DNA of 64,000 nucleotides from Pseudalkalibacillus salsuginis (GCF_021646685.1 NZ_JAKJHW010000001.1:806001-870000); one strand, 5' to 3'. Shown: positions 24,568-33,256, numbered from the stretch's first letter. Numbers and translations: made by a program. The notes: generated by a model from the letters alone, not told the origin.

Positions 24568-25730
24568 GCCAAATGTCATACGTATCGAAGCAAGTAAAGG
24601 ATTTAAAGCCATCTGGTATCCGACGCTTTTTTGATCTGGCTGCTCAGATGGAGGATGTCATTTCTCTCGGCGTAGGTGAGCCTGATTTTGTAACGCCGTG
24701 GAACTTTATCGAACAAAGCTTCCATGCTCTTGAACAAGGCTACACTTCCTATACTGAAAATGCGGGTATGATAGAACTACGTAGGGAGATCAGCGCATAT
24801 TTAAGTAGAAATTTTCACTTGTCATATGACCCAAGTGAACAGGTAATTGTTTCGGTTGGAGCAAGTCAGGCAATTGATCTAGCACTCCGGGCGGTAATCG
24901 ATCCTGGAGATGAAGTCATCGTTGTAGAACCGAGCTTTGTTGCTTATGTGCCGACAGTAAAGCTCGCTGGAGGAATACCCGTCACGATCCAAACGAAAGC
25001 GGAAAATGCGTTTAAACTCAAACCTGAAGAAATTGAAGAAGCCATAACACCGAAAACAAAAGCGATCTTGATATGTAATCCGAATAATCCGACTGGAACC
25101 TTTTTATTGCAAGAAGAACTGGAACCACTGGCGTCAGTTATTAAAAAACATGACCTGCTCGTTCTATCCGATGAGATATACGCTGAGCTAACCTATGACG
25201 ATGATTACACGAGCTTCGCTGCCATCACTGGAATGGAGGAGCGGACGCTCCTCATCAGCGGGTTCTCGAAGGCATTTGCGATGACAGGCTGGCGACTCGG
25301 CTATGCGGCAGGACCGGCTGAATTAATTGCAGCTATGGTTAAAATTCATCAGTATACGATGATGTGTGCCCCTACGATGGCACAGCATGCTGCCTTAGAG
25401 GCCCTGAAAAATGGAAGACAAAGTGTCGAGGATATGTTTGAAAGCTACAAACAAAGAAGGAATTTTATCGTCAGCAGCTTGAATGAAATCGGATTGACAT
25501 GTCCACATCCAGGCGGGGCTTTTTATGCATTCCCATCCATTGAGGCAACCGGGTTAACTTCAAATGAGTTTGCAGAACAGCTGTTGCAAGAAGAACAAGT
25601 TGCTGTCGTACCTGGGAATGTATTCGGAGCCAATGGTGAAGGGTATATCCGCTGCTCCTATGCGACATCCATCAAGCAGCTTGATGAAGCTATGAAACGT
25701 ATGAAACGATTTGTGGAAAAACGAATATAA
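24564..25730 (+). CDS. alaT: alanine-type aminotransferase AlaT
   Basis: 388 residues, class I/II fold. Visible motifs are SLGVGEPDFVTPWNF near the N-terminus, NPNNPTG with the PLP-ring asparagine, LSDEIYAEL, and the Schiff-base lysine in SGFSKAFAMTGWRLGYAAG. An arginine in GYIRCSYAT binds the substrate carboxylate. It transfers amino groups between alanine and a keto acid. Start overlaps alaR (ATGA), so both genes form an operon. A degenerate palindrome terminator lies at 25753-25800. Confidence 0.85.
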   Translation: MSQMSYVSKQVKDLKPSGIRRFFDLAAQMEDVISLGVGEPDFVTPWNFIEQSFHALEQGYTSYTENAGMIELRREISAYLSRNFHLSYDPSEQVIVSVGASQAIDLALRAVIDPGDEVIVVEPSFVAYVPTVKLAGGIPVTIQTKAENAFKLKPEEIEEAITPKTKAILICNPNNPTGTFLLQEELEPLASVIKKHDLLVLSDEIYAELTYDDDYTSFAAITGMEERTLLISGFSKAFAMTGWRLGYAAGPAELIAAMVKIHQYTMMCAPTMAQHAALEALKNGRQSVEDMFESYKQRRNFIVSSLNEIGLTCPHPGGAFYAFPSIEATGLTSNEFAEQLLQEEQVAVVPGNVFGANGEGYIRCSYATSIKQLDEAMKRMKRFVEKRI

Positions 25731-25752
25731 ATTTTTTATAATGTAAAAGATT

Positions 25753-25800
25753 GGGCTGTTCCATAAGTGTCTGACACGATTGTTTCAGAACTGCCCTATC
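25753..25800 (+). repeat. GGCTGTCCC-type palindrome, copy 2 (terminator of alaRT)
   Basis: GGGCTGTTCCATAAGTGTCT, then GACACGATTG and TTTCAGAACTGCCC, form an imperfect stem with one mismatch, followed by a T-rich stretch. Same word order as the copies at 22746 and 26406. Confidence 0.55.
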
Positions 25801-25929
25801 TTTATTTCTTTAAAGCTCCTTTTATATTAATCCCGTCACCCCCTGCCCCGCCACTCTCCTTTAAAGACCACCATAGCTATTCTAAATGTAAGATTTCTCC
25901 TATCAATTTTTCGATCATGAATAAAACCG

Positions 25930-25946
25930 TGTCAGAAAATCTGACA
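25930..25946 (+). promoter_or_regulatory. TnrA box upstream of tnrA
   Basis: TGTCAGAAAATCTGACA matches the TnrA consensus TGTNA-N7-TNACA exactly. With the TATAAT box at 25975-25980 the site centres near -49, the position from which TnrA activates promoters. Autoactivation under nitrogen limitation, as in Bacillus subtilis, is therefore expected. Confidence 0.88.
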
Positions 25947-25974
25947 TTGCTTTTGGTATCTTCTAAAAATAGTG

Positions 25975-25980
25975 TATAAT
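25975..25980 (+). promoter_or_regulatory. -10 box of the tnrA promoter
   Basis: TATAAT, with only a weak -35 (TTTGGT, 25952-25957) at 17 bp. A poor -35 behind an activator box is typical for an activator-dependent promoter. Confidence 0.65.
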
Positions 25981-26074
25981 TACGTAATAAGCAAACTCTC
26001 AGTGTAAAGAAATTTAACATTTGCTTTTGACTAGTTAAAGGATAAGATTTTTCTATTCAAAAGAGGTGAAACAG

Positions 26075-26398
26075 ATGTCAACTGACAAAAAATCTTATAA
26101 AGATAAAAAAGTAATGTCCATCGGAATCATAAGTAAAATAACAGGATTATCCGAGCGTAAAATTCGATATTACGAAGAAAGAAAATTAATATTCCCGGAA
26201 AGGACAGAGCGAGGTACGCGAAAATACTCCTTTTCTGATGTTGAAATCCTGATGGAAATTGCAAATCAAATTGAAGATGGGGTCCAGACCTATGAAATAA
26301 AAAAAGAAATGTCTAAAAAACAAAAGACCCAAACAAAGGATGAAATCAACAAAATGATTCGAGGCCAATTAAACGCACATTTCCATTTGAGAAAATAG
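26075..26398 (+). CDS. tnrA: nitrogen regulator TnrA (MerR family)
   Basis: 107 residues from ATG 26075 (AGAGGTG six bases upstream; a GTG three codons earlier lies on that site). The winged helix is [20 protein letters not shown] followed by [20 protein letters not shown], the GlnR/TnrA signature. The C-terminus [11 protein letters not shown] is the tail by which TnrA is captured by feedback-inhibited glutamine synthetase. That tail identifies TnrA rather than GlnR. It activates nitrogen-scavenging genes when glutamine is low. Its own promoter and the nearby amtB promoter carry matching boxes. Confidence 0.92.
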   Translation: MSTDKKSYKDKKVMSIGIISKITGLSERKIRYYEERKLIFPERTERGTRKYSFSDVEILMEIANQIEDGVQTYEIKKEMSKKQKTQTKDEINKMIRGQLNAHFHLRK

Positions 26399-26405
26399 AA
26401 TAATA

Positions 26406-26457
26406 GGGCTGCCCTATAATTGTTTGACACAATTGACTTGGGACAGCCCCTTTTTTC
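26406..26457. terminator. GGCTGTCCC-type palindrome, copy 3 (tnrA / exonuclease terminator)
   Basis: GGGCTGCCC and GGGACAGCCCC enclose ATAATTGTTTGACACAATTG and are followed by six T. It separates tnrA (+) from the convergent exonuclease gene (-). The inner ATTGTTTGACACAAT is itself palindromic. Related to the copies at 22746 and 25753. Confidence 0.75.
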
Positions 26458-26483
26458 TTACTGTGCAGATAAAATGTAATCTA

Positions 26484-27218
26484 TTAAAACTTATTCGAAA
26501 GCCCCACATACAAATCGTTCAGGGTGTTGTATCCTAGATTTTGAATTTTATTCAGATATAAACTCCATAATTGTGCAGTCAATTTTGCATCCCCTAATGC
26601 GTGATGGCGTTCAACTACAGGGATTCCACAATGTTCACAACACTCTTCCAATCGGACCAGATTGATAGTCGGTTCTGCAATCTTTAATAAAAATGACGTA
26701 TCGACAATCCGGTGGTTGAATTGCGATCGGAACAGCTTCCGGTTTGTGTGCTGGAGGAAATTTTTCTCATGATTAGAATGATGGGCCACAAGTACATCCC
26801 CTCTTACAAAATCATAAAATTCGATAAGTACTTGTTGAAGTTCGGGAGCCTCTTTCAAATTATCGTCAGTTATTCCTGTCAGCTCTATTATTTCAGTTGA
26901 AAGTTTACGCTCGGAGCGTACAAGGGAATAATAGGTTTCATTGTGTTGAATGATATCACCCTTCACTTTTATCGCGCCTATCGAAATAATTTCATCACCT
27001 TGATCAGGGTAGAAACCTGTAGTTTCTAAATCGAATACAACGACGTTCAAGTCTTTCAAAGGAATGGATAAACTTTCCCCAGCTTTCCTTTCTTTTTCCA
27101 ATTGTCTTAAAAAGGCAAGGTGCTGCGGATTGGTTTGTCCTTGCAGTGGTGCATAAATACTTGAACCCACCTTACCCTGTACCTGTTTCATAAACTGAAT
27201 AATCGGATCAATTTTCAT
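26484..27218 (-). CDS. DnaQ-type 3'-5' exonuclease (DEDDh)
   Basis: 244 residues from ATG 27218 (AAAGGATG upstream, inside the preceding gene). An extra N-terminal segment of about 70 residues precedes the exonuclease domain. Exo I is VVFDLETTGFYPDQGDEIIS, Exo II lies around HSNHEKNFLQ, and Exo III is HHALGDAKLTAQL with the DEDDh histidine and aspartate. It overlaps the DUF294 gene by 11 bases. This DUF294-DnaQ pair recurs in other bacteria, from memory, beside acetate or other solute transporters. Its role in an ammonium-transport operon is unknown. Confidence 0.82.
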   Translation of the reverse strand: MKIDPIIQFMKQVQGKVGSSIYAPLQGQTNPQHLAFLRQLEKERKAGESLSIPLKDLNVVVFDLETTGFYPDQGDEIISIGAIKVKGDIIQHNETYYSLVRSERKLSTEIIELTGITDDNLKEAPELQQVLIEFYDFVRGDVLVAHHSNHEKNFLQHTNRKLFRSQFNHRIVDTSFLLKIAEPTINLVRLEECCEHCGIPVVERHHALGDAKLTAQLWSLYLNKIQNLGYNTLNDLYVGLSNKF

Positions 27219-28206
27219 TTTCCAACATCCTTTTGATGACGGTGCCAGTATAATCCTGCAGTTTTTTACCATTCAACAAGATCTGTTTAATTTCATTTCT
27301 ATCCTTCTTGTCGAGCTTTTTTACATCAAGATAGTGAACATCATCATACAATTCTGAAGCTTGGTGTTGTTGCAGCCGGAAATTCAATAACTTTTCAAAG
27401 TCAACTGTGCAGCCCTCCAACTTCTTGTATTCAGGAAACCCACAAAGCTTCTCAAGTCTAGACAATGTAGAAGTGTCATTGATGTTTTCTTTGATCGCCA
27501 ATAAACGGATCGCATTGATATAAGGGAAGAATCCTGAATGTTTCAAATCAACATACCCAGCGTGCGATCCATGTGATTCGGTCAGTATTTGACGGAATAC
27601 GCCAACCGCTTTCTTAACATGCCTGGTATTTTCAAATAACCGGTATAAAAAATAAGGCCTTTTCTCAATATGATGATGCAATTGCTGTTTTAAGCGGGTA
27701 ATGCCATGCTCTTCACCAGCTAAAACCCTAGCATCATAAAAAATCAATAAAAAACGGATGGACTCAAAACTTTCTTCTTCCAACCACTTATCAATTTGCA
27801 TCTCCCACTCTTCGTTCGATTTACACCATAACGGATTAGAACTCATTACATCTCCATCACAATAAGGGTATCCAATCTCATATAAACCAAAAGAGATTTC
27901 TTTCCCCAATTCACGGAAATACTCCCTCGATTTCTCGTTTGATTCTTGATAAACCAGACCATGATCCTGGTCGCTGATGATCGCTTGTTCAAACCTACCC
28001 GCACTCCCCATGACAAACCAGGAAAACTGGCAAGGCGGAGGTCCTAATTTCTCCTTGACTTCTCTTAAGGCAATATCAAATAGATTTTGCATGACCTGGT
28101 CATGAAAATGATTCAACTCACTTATGCTCGTTTGATGATTTTCTATATGGCTCTCACGCCAAATTTTCAATGTGTCATATGGTCCCATAGGTTCAGGTTC
28201 ATTCAT
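27208..28206 (-). CDS. DUF294 nucleotidyltransferase-like protein (GlnD-type NTase fold)
   Basis: 332 residues, ATG at 28206 behind GAAGGAGATG. A helical N-terminus of about 70 residues precedes the nucleotidyltransferase core. The motif GSAGRFEQAIISDQDHG has the two aspartates that would bind metal, as in GlnD. The C-terminal helical part (about 180-332) matches the DUF294_C type, with GYVDLKHSGFFPYINAIRLL. CBS domains, often fused to this family, are absent. GlnD modifies PII signalling protein; no PII gene is here. The position 67 bases after amtB under TnrA control suggests a link to nitrogen signalling, which is inference. Confidence 0.75.
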   Translation of the reverse strand: MNEPEPMGPYDTLKIWRESHIENHQTSISELNHFHDQVMQNLFDIALREVKEKLGPPPCQFSWFVMGSAGRFEQAIISDQDHGLVYQESNEKSREYFRELGKEISFGLYEIGYPYCDGDVMSSNPLWCKSNEEWEMQIDKWLEEESFESIRFLLIFYDARVLAGEEHGITRLKQQLHHHIEKRPYFLYRLFENTRHVKKAVGVFRQILTESHGSHAGYVDLKHSGFFPYINAIRLLAIKENINDTSTLSRLEKLCGFPEYKKLEGCTVDFEKLLNFRLQQHQASELYDDVHYLDVKKLDKKDRNEIKQILLNGKKLQDYTGTVIKRMLENEN

Positions 28207-28228
28207 TTAAACATCTCCTTCAACCTTT

Positions 28229-28262
28229 AAAAGGAGGTGACCTTTTAAGTCAACCTCCTTGT
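28229..28262 (-). terminator. attenuating hairpin between amtB and the DUF294 gene
   Basis: AAGGAGGTTGAC and GTCACCTCCTT pair with one mismatch; on the - strand a short TTTT follows. It may act as a partial terminator that lowers expression of the downstream genes. Confidence 0.5.
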
Positions 28263-28273
28263 TCAACCAAAGA

Positions 28274-29542
28274 TCAGCTGCTGATCTTCTTCTCCTTTGT
28301 CAAAAAGGCTTCTGGATATCCATAGGATCCATGTTCACTTATGTCTAAGCCCATAATCTCTTCTTCTTCAGTGACACGTAATCCATTCATGGTCTTCTTC
28401 ATGATATATAAGAGTACAAATGATATCACAAAAGCGTAAGCACCTGACACCCCGACACCCATGGCTTGCACGCCAAGCTGCGTGAATCCGCCACCGTAAA
28501 ATAGTCCAGGCTGTCCAACAGTCGCCAATTCTGGTGTAGCAAACAATCCAGTAGACAATGTCCCCCATACCCCGGCAGCACCATGAACGGACAGTGCATA
28601 AATCGGATCATCCACTTTAAGCCTTTCGAAAAGCTTCATACTGTAAAAAACAAGTACGCCTGCAACTAAACCGATCACGACCGCTGCCCACGTTTCAACA
28701 AACGCACAGGATGCTGTTATGGCTACGAGCCCTGCCAATCCACCATTCAACATCGTCGGTATATCTGATTTCCCAAGAACCATCCAGGAAATGATCAAAG
28801 CCGAAATCGCCCCAGCACCAGCTGCTAAATTGGTATTCAAAGCAACAAATCCGAAAAATCCATCATCGACGACAAATGTACTTCCGGCATTAAATCCGAA
28901 CCAGCCAATCCATAAAACGAGGACACCTAAGGCGGTGAAAACTTGATTGTGCCCATATAAATTGTTCGCCGTTCCATTTTTGTTAAATTTCCCCATCCTC
29001 GGTTTCAAAAGGATCGTTGCAGCAAAAGCAGCCATCGCTCCAGTTAAATGGACAACAGTAGAACCTGCAAAGTCTTGCTTTCCATGTTCTCCCAACCAGC
29101 CGCCTCCCCAAATCCAATGTGCCACTACAGGATAAACGAGAGCAGAAAACAGGATGGCGAAAATAACATATACAGAAAGTTTAGCTCGCTCCGCAAATCC
29201 TCCAAACGCAATCGTCAGTGAAATGCCAGCAAAAGCAAGCTGGAACATAAAGTAAGCTGCTGTCGAATAATCCATTCCCTCTATTTCATAACCAGAGTAG
29301 AAAAAATCAGACAACCCGACTAGAAAGTTTCCATTTTCCCCAAAAATGAATCCATACCCTAATGCCCAAAACACGATAGAAGATATTCCGAACGTAAAGA
29401 TGGTTTTCCCTGCAATATGTCCTGCATTTTTCATGCGGGTGGACCCTGCTTCAAGTAAAATAAACCCGCCTTGCATAAAGATGACTAAAATAGCACCTAG
29501 GATCAACCAAACACTATTTAACGAAAACATGATGTCTTCCAT
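28274..29542 (-). CDS. amtB: ammonium transporter AmtB/NrgA
   Basis: 422 residues from ATG 29542 (AGGGGGATTACTC upstream); longer readings from upstream codons lack a ribosome binding site. Eleven membrane helices are visible. The family signature AGGDFAGSTVVHLTGA-like stretch appears as KQDFAGSTVVHLTGAMAAFA. Pore histidines are found in VVHLTG and in ALSVHGAAGVWG. It conducts ammonium at low concentration. In Bacillus it is normally followed by a PII gene (nrgB/glnK); here that gene is replaced by a DUF294 protein. Expression is very likely TnrA-dependent (box at 29647-29663). Confidence 0.93.
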   Translation of the reverse strand: MEDIMFSLNSVWLILGAILVIFMQGGFILLEAGSTRMKNAGHIAGKTIFTFGISSIVFWALGYGFIFGENGNFLVGLSDFFYSGYEIEGMDYSTAAYFMFQLAFAGISLTIAFGGFAERAKLSVYVIFAILFSALVYPVVAHWIWGGGWLGEHGKQDFAGSTVVHLTGAMAAFAATILLKPRMGKFNKNGTANNLYGHNQVFTALGVLVLWIGWFGFNAGSTFVVDDGFFGFVALNTNLAAGAGAISALIISWMVLGKSDIPTMLNGGLAGLVAITASCAFVETWAAVVIGLVAGVLVFYSMKLFERLKVDDPIYALSVHGAAGVWGTLSTGLFATPELATVGQPGLFYGGGFTQLGVQAMGVGVSGAYAFVISFVLLYIMKKTMNGLRVTEEEEIMGLDISEHGSYGYPEAFLTKEKKISS

Positions 29543-29614
29543 GAGTAATCCCCCTATGTCAGATTTATTGGCAGCTGATGTTATATAATCTAACATCAAC
29601 CTTGTTGTGTTTAT

Positions 29615-29620
29615 TTTATA
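29615..29620 (-). promoter_or_regulatory. -10 box of amtB
   Basis: TATAAA on the - strand, about 35 bases from the centre of the TnrA box to the -10. No convincing -35, again as expected for an activated promoter. Confidence 0.55.
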
Positions 29621-29646
29621 CACTAGAACATTACATGCAACTTCTA

Positions 29647-29663
29647 TGTAAGAAAATCTGACA
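29647..29663 (-). promoter_or_regulatory. TnrA box upstream of amtB
   Basis: TGTAAGAAAATCTGACA fits TGTNA-N7-TNACA exactly and differs from the box upstream of tnrA at a single base. Its centre is near -47 to -49 relative to the probable start of transcription. Direct activation of amtB by the TnrA encoded 3 kb away is expected. Confidence 0.88.
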
Positions 29664-29693
29664 TACTTTTCTCGTTTTTATGAATTTTCTTTA

Positions 29694-29886
29694 TGATAAG
29701 AAAAGCGAAAATGCCCTGATCAGCCACGAAGGTCACTAGAAGTCCGACGAGGAGGCTCGAACCAAACAAAGTTCGGTTCTGCGCGGGTAAACACTTCGAC
29801 CTAAAGCAATGTGTTGCCGCCGCAGTAGGTCTGAAGTGATCCAAGTGGTTGGGCATTGGAGCTAGACATTACTACATCGAATTTAA
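29694..29886 (+). repeat. dispersed intergenic repeat, copy C
   Basis: Begins GATAAGAAAAGCGAAAATGC and CCTGATCAGCCACGAAGGTC, with GTCCGACGAGGAGGCTCGAA in the middle, then CCAAACAAAGTTCGGTTCTG. It continues CAATGTGTTGCCGCCGCAG and ends GGAGCTAGACATTAC. It lies between the amtB promoter and the SSS terminator, both - strand units. This copy and copy D are the best preserved. Internal pairs include GAACC/GGTTC. Confidence 0.88.
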
Positions 29887-29926
29887 CAAAAAGCGCAGGG
29901 GAACATTAGAACCCCCCTGCGTCTTC
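29886..29926 (-). terminator. terminator of the amidohydrolase/symporter operon
   Basis: GCGCAGGGG and CCCCTGCGT form a strong stem. On the - strand TTTTTG follows. It lies 35 bases after the symporter stop and abuts the right end of repeat copy C. Confidence 0.8.
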
Positions 29927-29957
29927 GTGTGTGATTCAAATCGTTTATAAATTGATT

Positions 29958-31424
29958 TTACCCAATATTCCGATATTCTGTAGCGATCTTCACGTCTTTT
30001 ACTTGTGTGAGTGTACTGACGACGATAACGATGATGACGTTACAGATCAGTCCGAGGATCCCCGCATGGATATCAAAAGGTGTCACCGGGGCGACTAGCT
30101 GATAGTAGTAGTTGACGACTGTGCCGACAATTAAACCGGTGATGATTGCAGGGGCTGTAGCACGTTTCGAATATAACGCGCCATAGACACCAGGGGCGAA
30201 CTGTACAATTGAACCATAAGCTCCTAAAAGCAAAGCAATCAGCCCTTGGCCTCCAAATACGGTTATGAAATAGGCGAGTGCACCAATGACAAATACGCCG
30301 ATCCGCATGATCAAAAGCGTACTTTTATCAGAAATGTCAGCCTTTATATTTTTGATGACACCGTCCGTAAACTCCAGAGAAGCGCTATGGGTGATAGCAT
30401 CAGCCGTCGACATGGCAGCAGCTAGAGCACCTGCCCCAACAAGCCCATAAACCCAACCTGGTAGACTTAGTGCCGTCGTAATCAAATAGGGAAGAATTTC
30501 ATCTGGTGATCCAAGTTCAGAAGAATTGACTACATTAACAGCTGCAAACCCTACAAGCAATAGCGGAATCAAAAATAGGGCGAATACCGGGTAAATCAAA
30601 ACCGTTTTTTTGATGGTACGGGCATTTGACGCATACGATTTCGAAAACAAATGCGGCCACATCAAGAAACCGATCAATGAAACGAGGATGGTGGTCGTAT
30701 AAGCCATTGGGGACATCGTCGAACCGGCATTTCCGATTTCAAGAAAGCCTGGATTCGATTCAATGAGTTCATTAAACATACTTGAAATACTATTATGAAG
30801 CTGATTAACGATAGCCAGCCCAACTACCCATGAGATGATGATCATCAAAAGTCCCTGAAAGACATCAGACCAGGCAGCAGCTCGCAGCCCTCCCGTGGCT
30901 ACATATACGACAACGATTCCATACGATAATAAAGCACCAAGCCAAAATGGAATCCTGCCTTCCGTCATGATGTTGAAGATATAAGCCATCCCTTTCATCT
31001 GTGTAGCAAGGTATTGGATAGAGGCGAGCAGGGCTATCAATCCGATTAAAATCGGAAGCACCCTCCCCCCGAATCTTTTCTTCAAAAACCCTGAGACGGT
31101 ATAAATGTTATACTTTCTTCCGATTTTCCCGATTTTCGGACCGATGATATACCAGGGTAGGATTGCAAATGCGGTATAAGTCAAAATATAAAGGGCAGGA
31201 GCACCTTGTGAATATGCCCAACCTGGAGCCCCAAGAAATGAAAAGGCACTGAACACTGCTCCACCCATCAGGAACCACATGACGATGAGTCCGAGCTTTC
31301 CGCCTGCCACTGCAAATTCATTCAATGAGCCTTTATCCTGGCCCCTTCCAGCCATCACACCGATCACTAAGGCAACAATTAAATACCCAACCATCATCAC
31401 CATCGCAATTTGCCAATCAGCCAT
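29958..31424 (-). CDS. sodium:solute symporter (SSS family)
   Basis: 488 residues, ATG at 31424 behind CGGAGGGGAACTAA. About thirteen membrane helices. Family words include GRGQDKGSLNEFAVAGGKLG, FSAFSFLGAPGWAYSQG, GGLRAAAWSDVFQGLLM (the SSS signature region), and GALAAAMSTADAITHSASLE with the sodium-site serines. It would import an organic solute with sodium. It is the last gene of a four-gene operon with a DUF3311 protein, a YtcJ-like amidohydrolase and an M20-family amidohydrolase, so the imported solute is probably their substrate. The gap to the preceding gene is zero bases. Confidence 0.88.
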   Translation of the reverse strand: MADWQIAMVMMVGYLIVALVIGVMAGRGQDKGSLNEFAVAGGKLGLIVMWFLMGGAVFSAFSFLGAPGWAYSQGAPALYILTYTAFAILPWYIIGPKIGKIGRKYNIYTVSGFLKKRFGGRVLPILIGLIALLASIQYLATQMKGMAYIFNIMTEGRIPFWLGALLSYGIVVVYVATGGLRAAAWSDVFQGLLMIIISWVVGLAIVNQLHNSISSMFNELIESNPGFLEIGNAGSTMSPMAYTTTILVSLIGFLMWPHLFSKSYASNARTIKKTVLIYPVFALFLIPLLLVGFAAVNVVNSSELGSPDEILPYLITTALSLPGWVYGLVGAGALAAAMSTADAITHSASLEFTDGVIKNIKADISDKSTLLIMRIGVFVIGALAYFITVFGGQGLIALLLGAYGSIVQFAPGVYGALYSKRATAPAIITGLIVGTVVNYYYQLVAPVTPFDIHAGILGLICNVIIVIVVSTLTQVKDVKIATEYRNIG

Positions 31425-31646
31425 TTAGTTCCCCTCCGTTTCATCTTTATCTGGGTCGATTCGATATAATGCTAATACAATCAGGAAAGCGATGATGATC
31501 CATAGAATCACCCAAAAAACGGAAAAGGGAAGCCCGATGACCATCGGAGTAGAACGATTCCCTAGCGAAAACAACGGAAACAGCAATAACAATAACGGAA
31601 TAAGAAGGGACAGACAGTATATCGTAGTGAATTTCTTTTTACTCAT
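31425..31646 (-). CDS. DUF3311 small membrane protein
   Basis: 73 residues, ATG at 31646 behind AGGGAGGCTGTTAG. Two membrane helices (about 8-27 and 37-61) with GLPFSVFWVILWI between them, the hallmark of DUF3311. These proteins nearly always precede an SSS symporter, as here, and are taken to be its accessory subunit. It overlaps the amidohydrolase gene by four bases and abuts the symporter gene. Confidence 0.8.
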   Translation of the reverse strand: MSKKKFTTIYCLSLLIPLLLLLFPLFSLGNRSTPMVIGLPFSVFWVILWIIIAFLIVLALYRIDPDKDETEGN

Positions 31647-33256
31647 CTAACAGCCTCCCTGGAAGAATTGGACACGACGATTTCACCATCAAGGACAGTC
31701 ATTTCAACTTGTAAATCTTTTAATCGATCGGGTTTGCTTTCAAGGATCGAATTACTCAAAACGACAAAGTCAGCAAGCTTCCCCACTTCAATGCTGCCTT
31801 TGAGGTGATCTTCATTGCTGGCATACGCTCCATACCAGGTATAGGCTTTGATCGCTTCCTGAACAGTGATTTTCTGTGTATCGCCCACCAGGCTGCCGGA
31901 TTTACTTCGGCGATTGACTGCCGCATGGATACCATAAAGGGGATTGACTGTCGTAATAGGACTATCAGAGCCTATCGCAAACGGAATCCCACTTTCAGCA
32001 AAACTTTTCAGGGGAAATATCGTATGGATCCGTTCTCCATAATCTTTGATATATCCGTCGCCGAATTCATAGATGAATGCAGGATTAGGAATAGGGACGA
32101 CTTCCAAAGCTTTTATTTTCTCTACTAGATCCGGAGGCGCCATTCCGGCATGCTCGATCCGGTGCCTGTGATCTGTTCTAGGATTCCTTTTAAGCGCTCT
32201 ATGGATCGACTTGATCATCATCTCTACTGCCTGGTCGCCTATCGCATGTGCAGTAACCTGCCAGCCCTTTTCGTGTGCTTTTCCGAGAATGGAATCAAGT
32301 TCTTCTTGGTTGAGATATAAAATACCGGAATCCTTTGGATTGCTTGTATAAGGGGCTCTTGTTCTGGCAGTTGGCCCGCTGCTGCTTCCATCAATGAAAA
32401 CTTTTGCAGGGCCGATCTTGAACCACTCATCCCCGAGACCAGTCATCATTCCGCTCTCCAGACCTTTTCGCACCATATCAGGTGAGTCCTTGAGAGAACC
32501 GTAAAGAGCATAGACCCGTTGCTTGACCTTATTATCCTGTACAGCTGTTTGAAGATAGCGGATATGATCCGGTCCGTATCCACCCGCATCATGCACGCTG
32601 GTGATCCCCATAGTGAGATAGTCTTGTGAAGCAAGTTCCAATCCCTTTAAAATCTCCGCTTCTGAGTAATTTGCGAAAAGGAACATATTCATGTGGGCTG
32701 CTTCCAGAAGCAGTCCAGTTAACTTACCATTTTCTCTGACATATTTCCCTCCAGGAGGATCTGCCGGACTGTTATTAATTCCAGCCAGTTCAAGAGCTTT
32801 TGAATTTACACAGGAAATATGCCCGCAAGTCCGGACAACAATGATCGGATGTTCGGTGGAAACTTCATCGAGGTCCCAACGTGACAGATGTCTTCCTTCA
32901 GCCAAATTGTTCTGGTTATATCCCCACCCGCGTATCCATTCTCCCCGAGGAGTCATTTGAGCGGCATCCTTCAGTTTCTCTTGTAGCTCATGGATGTCTT
33001 CAACCTCTTTCCCGTTCACCCCTAACAGATTCGTCCCATAAAGCTCAAGATGGGCATGAGCATCGATGAAACCGGGCAATAGACTTTTCCCCTCCAAGTC
33101 GATAATCTCCGTATTCTCATCGGTTGTAGCCAGGATCTTTTCATTCGTCCCCACAGAAAGGATATGGTTTTCATATACGGCTACAGCTTCATGTACCGAG
33201 AATTGGGGATCCACGGTTATGACTTCTCCGTTAAAAAATGCCTTTGTTGCTTTCAA
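31643..33256 (-). CDS. YtcJ-like amidohydrolase
   Basis: 537 residues from a TTG at 33256 with AGGGGTG five bases upstream; a GTG three codons earlier is possible. Amidohydrolase family 3 features are present: SLLPGFIDAHAHLELYG (HxH metal ligands), TSVHDAGGYG, VTAHAIGDQAVE, HRIEHAGMAPP, FAIGSDSPITTVNPLYGIHA and GSIEVGKLADFVVLS. These enzymes hydrolyse amide or imide bonds of small molecules; many are cytoplasmic. The substrate is unknown. Nine bases separate it from the M20 enzyme upstream. Confidence 0.85.
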   Translation of the reverse strand: MKATKAFFNGEVITVDPQFSVHEAVAVYENHILSVGTNEKILATTDENTEIIDLEGKSLLPGFIDAHAHLELYGTNLLGVNGKEVEDIHELQEKLKDAAQMTPRGEWIRGWGYNQNNLAEGRHLSRWDLDEVSTEHPIIVVRTCGHISCVNSKALELAGINNSPADPPGGKYVRENGKLTGLLLEAAHMNMFLFANYSEAEILKGLELASQDYLTMGITSVHDAGGYGPDHIRYLQTAVQDNKVKQRVYALYGSLKDSPDMVRKGLESGMMTGLGDEWFKIGPAKVFIDGSSSGPTARTRAPYTSNPKDSGILYLNQEELDSILGKAHEKGWQVTAHAIGDQAVEMMIKSIHRALKRNPRTDHRHRIEHAGMAPPDLVEKIKALEVVPIPNPAFIYEFGDGYIKDYGERIHTIFPLKSFAESGIPFAIGSDSPITTVNPLYGIHAAVNRRSKSGSLVGDTQKITVQEAIKAYTWYGAYASNEDHLKGSIEVGKLADFVVLSNSILESKPDRLKDLQVEMTVLDGEIVVSNSSREAVR

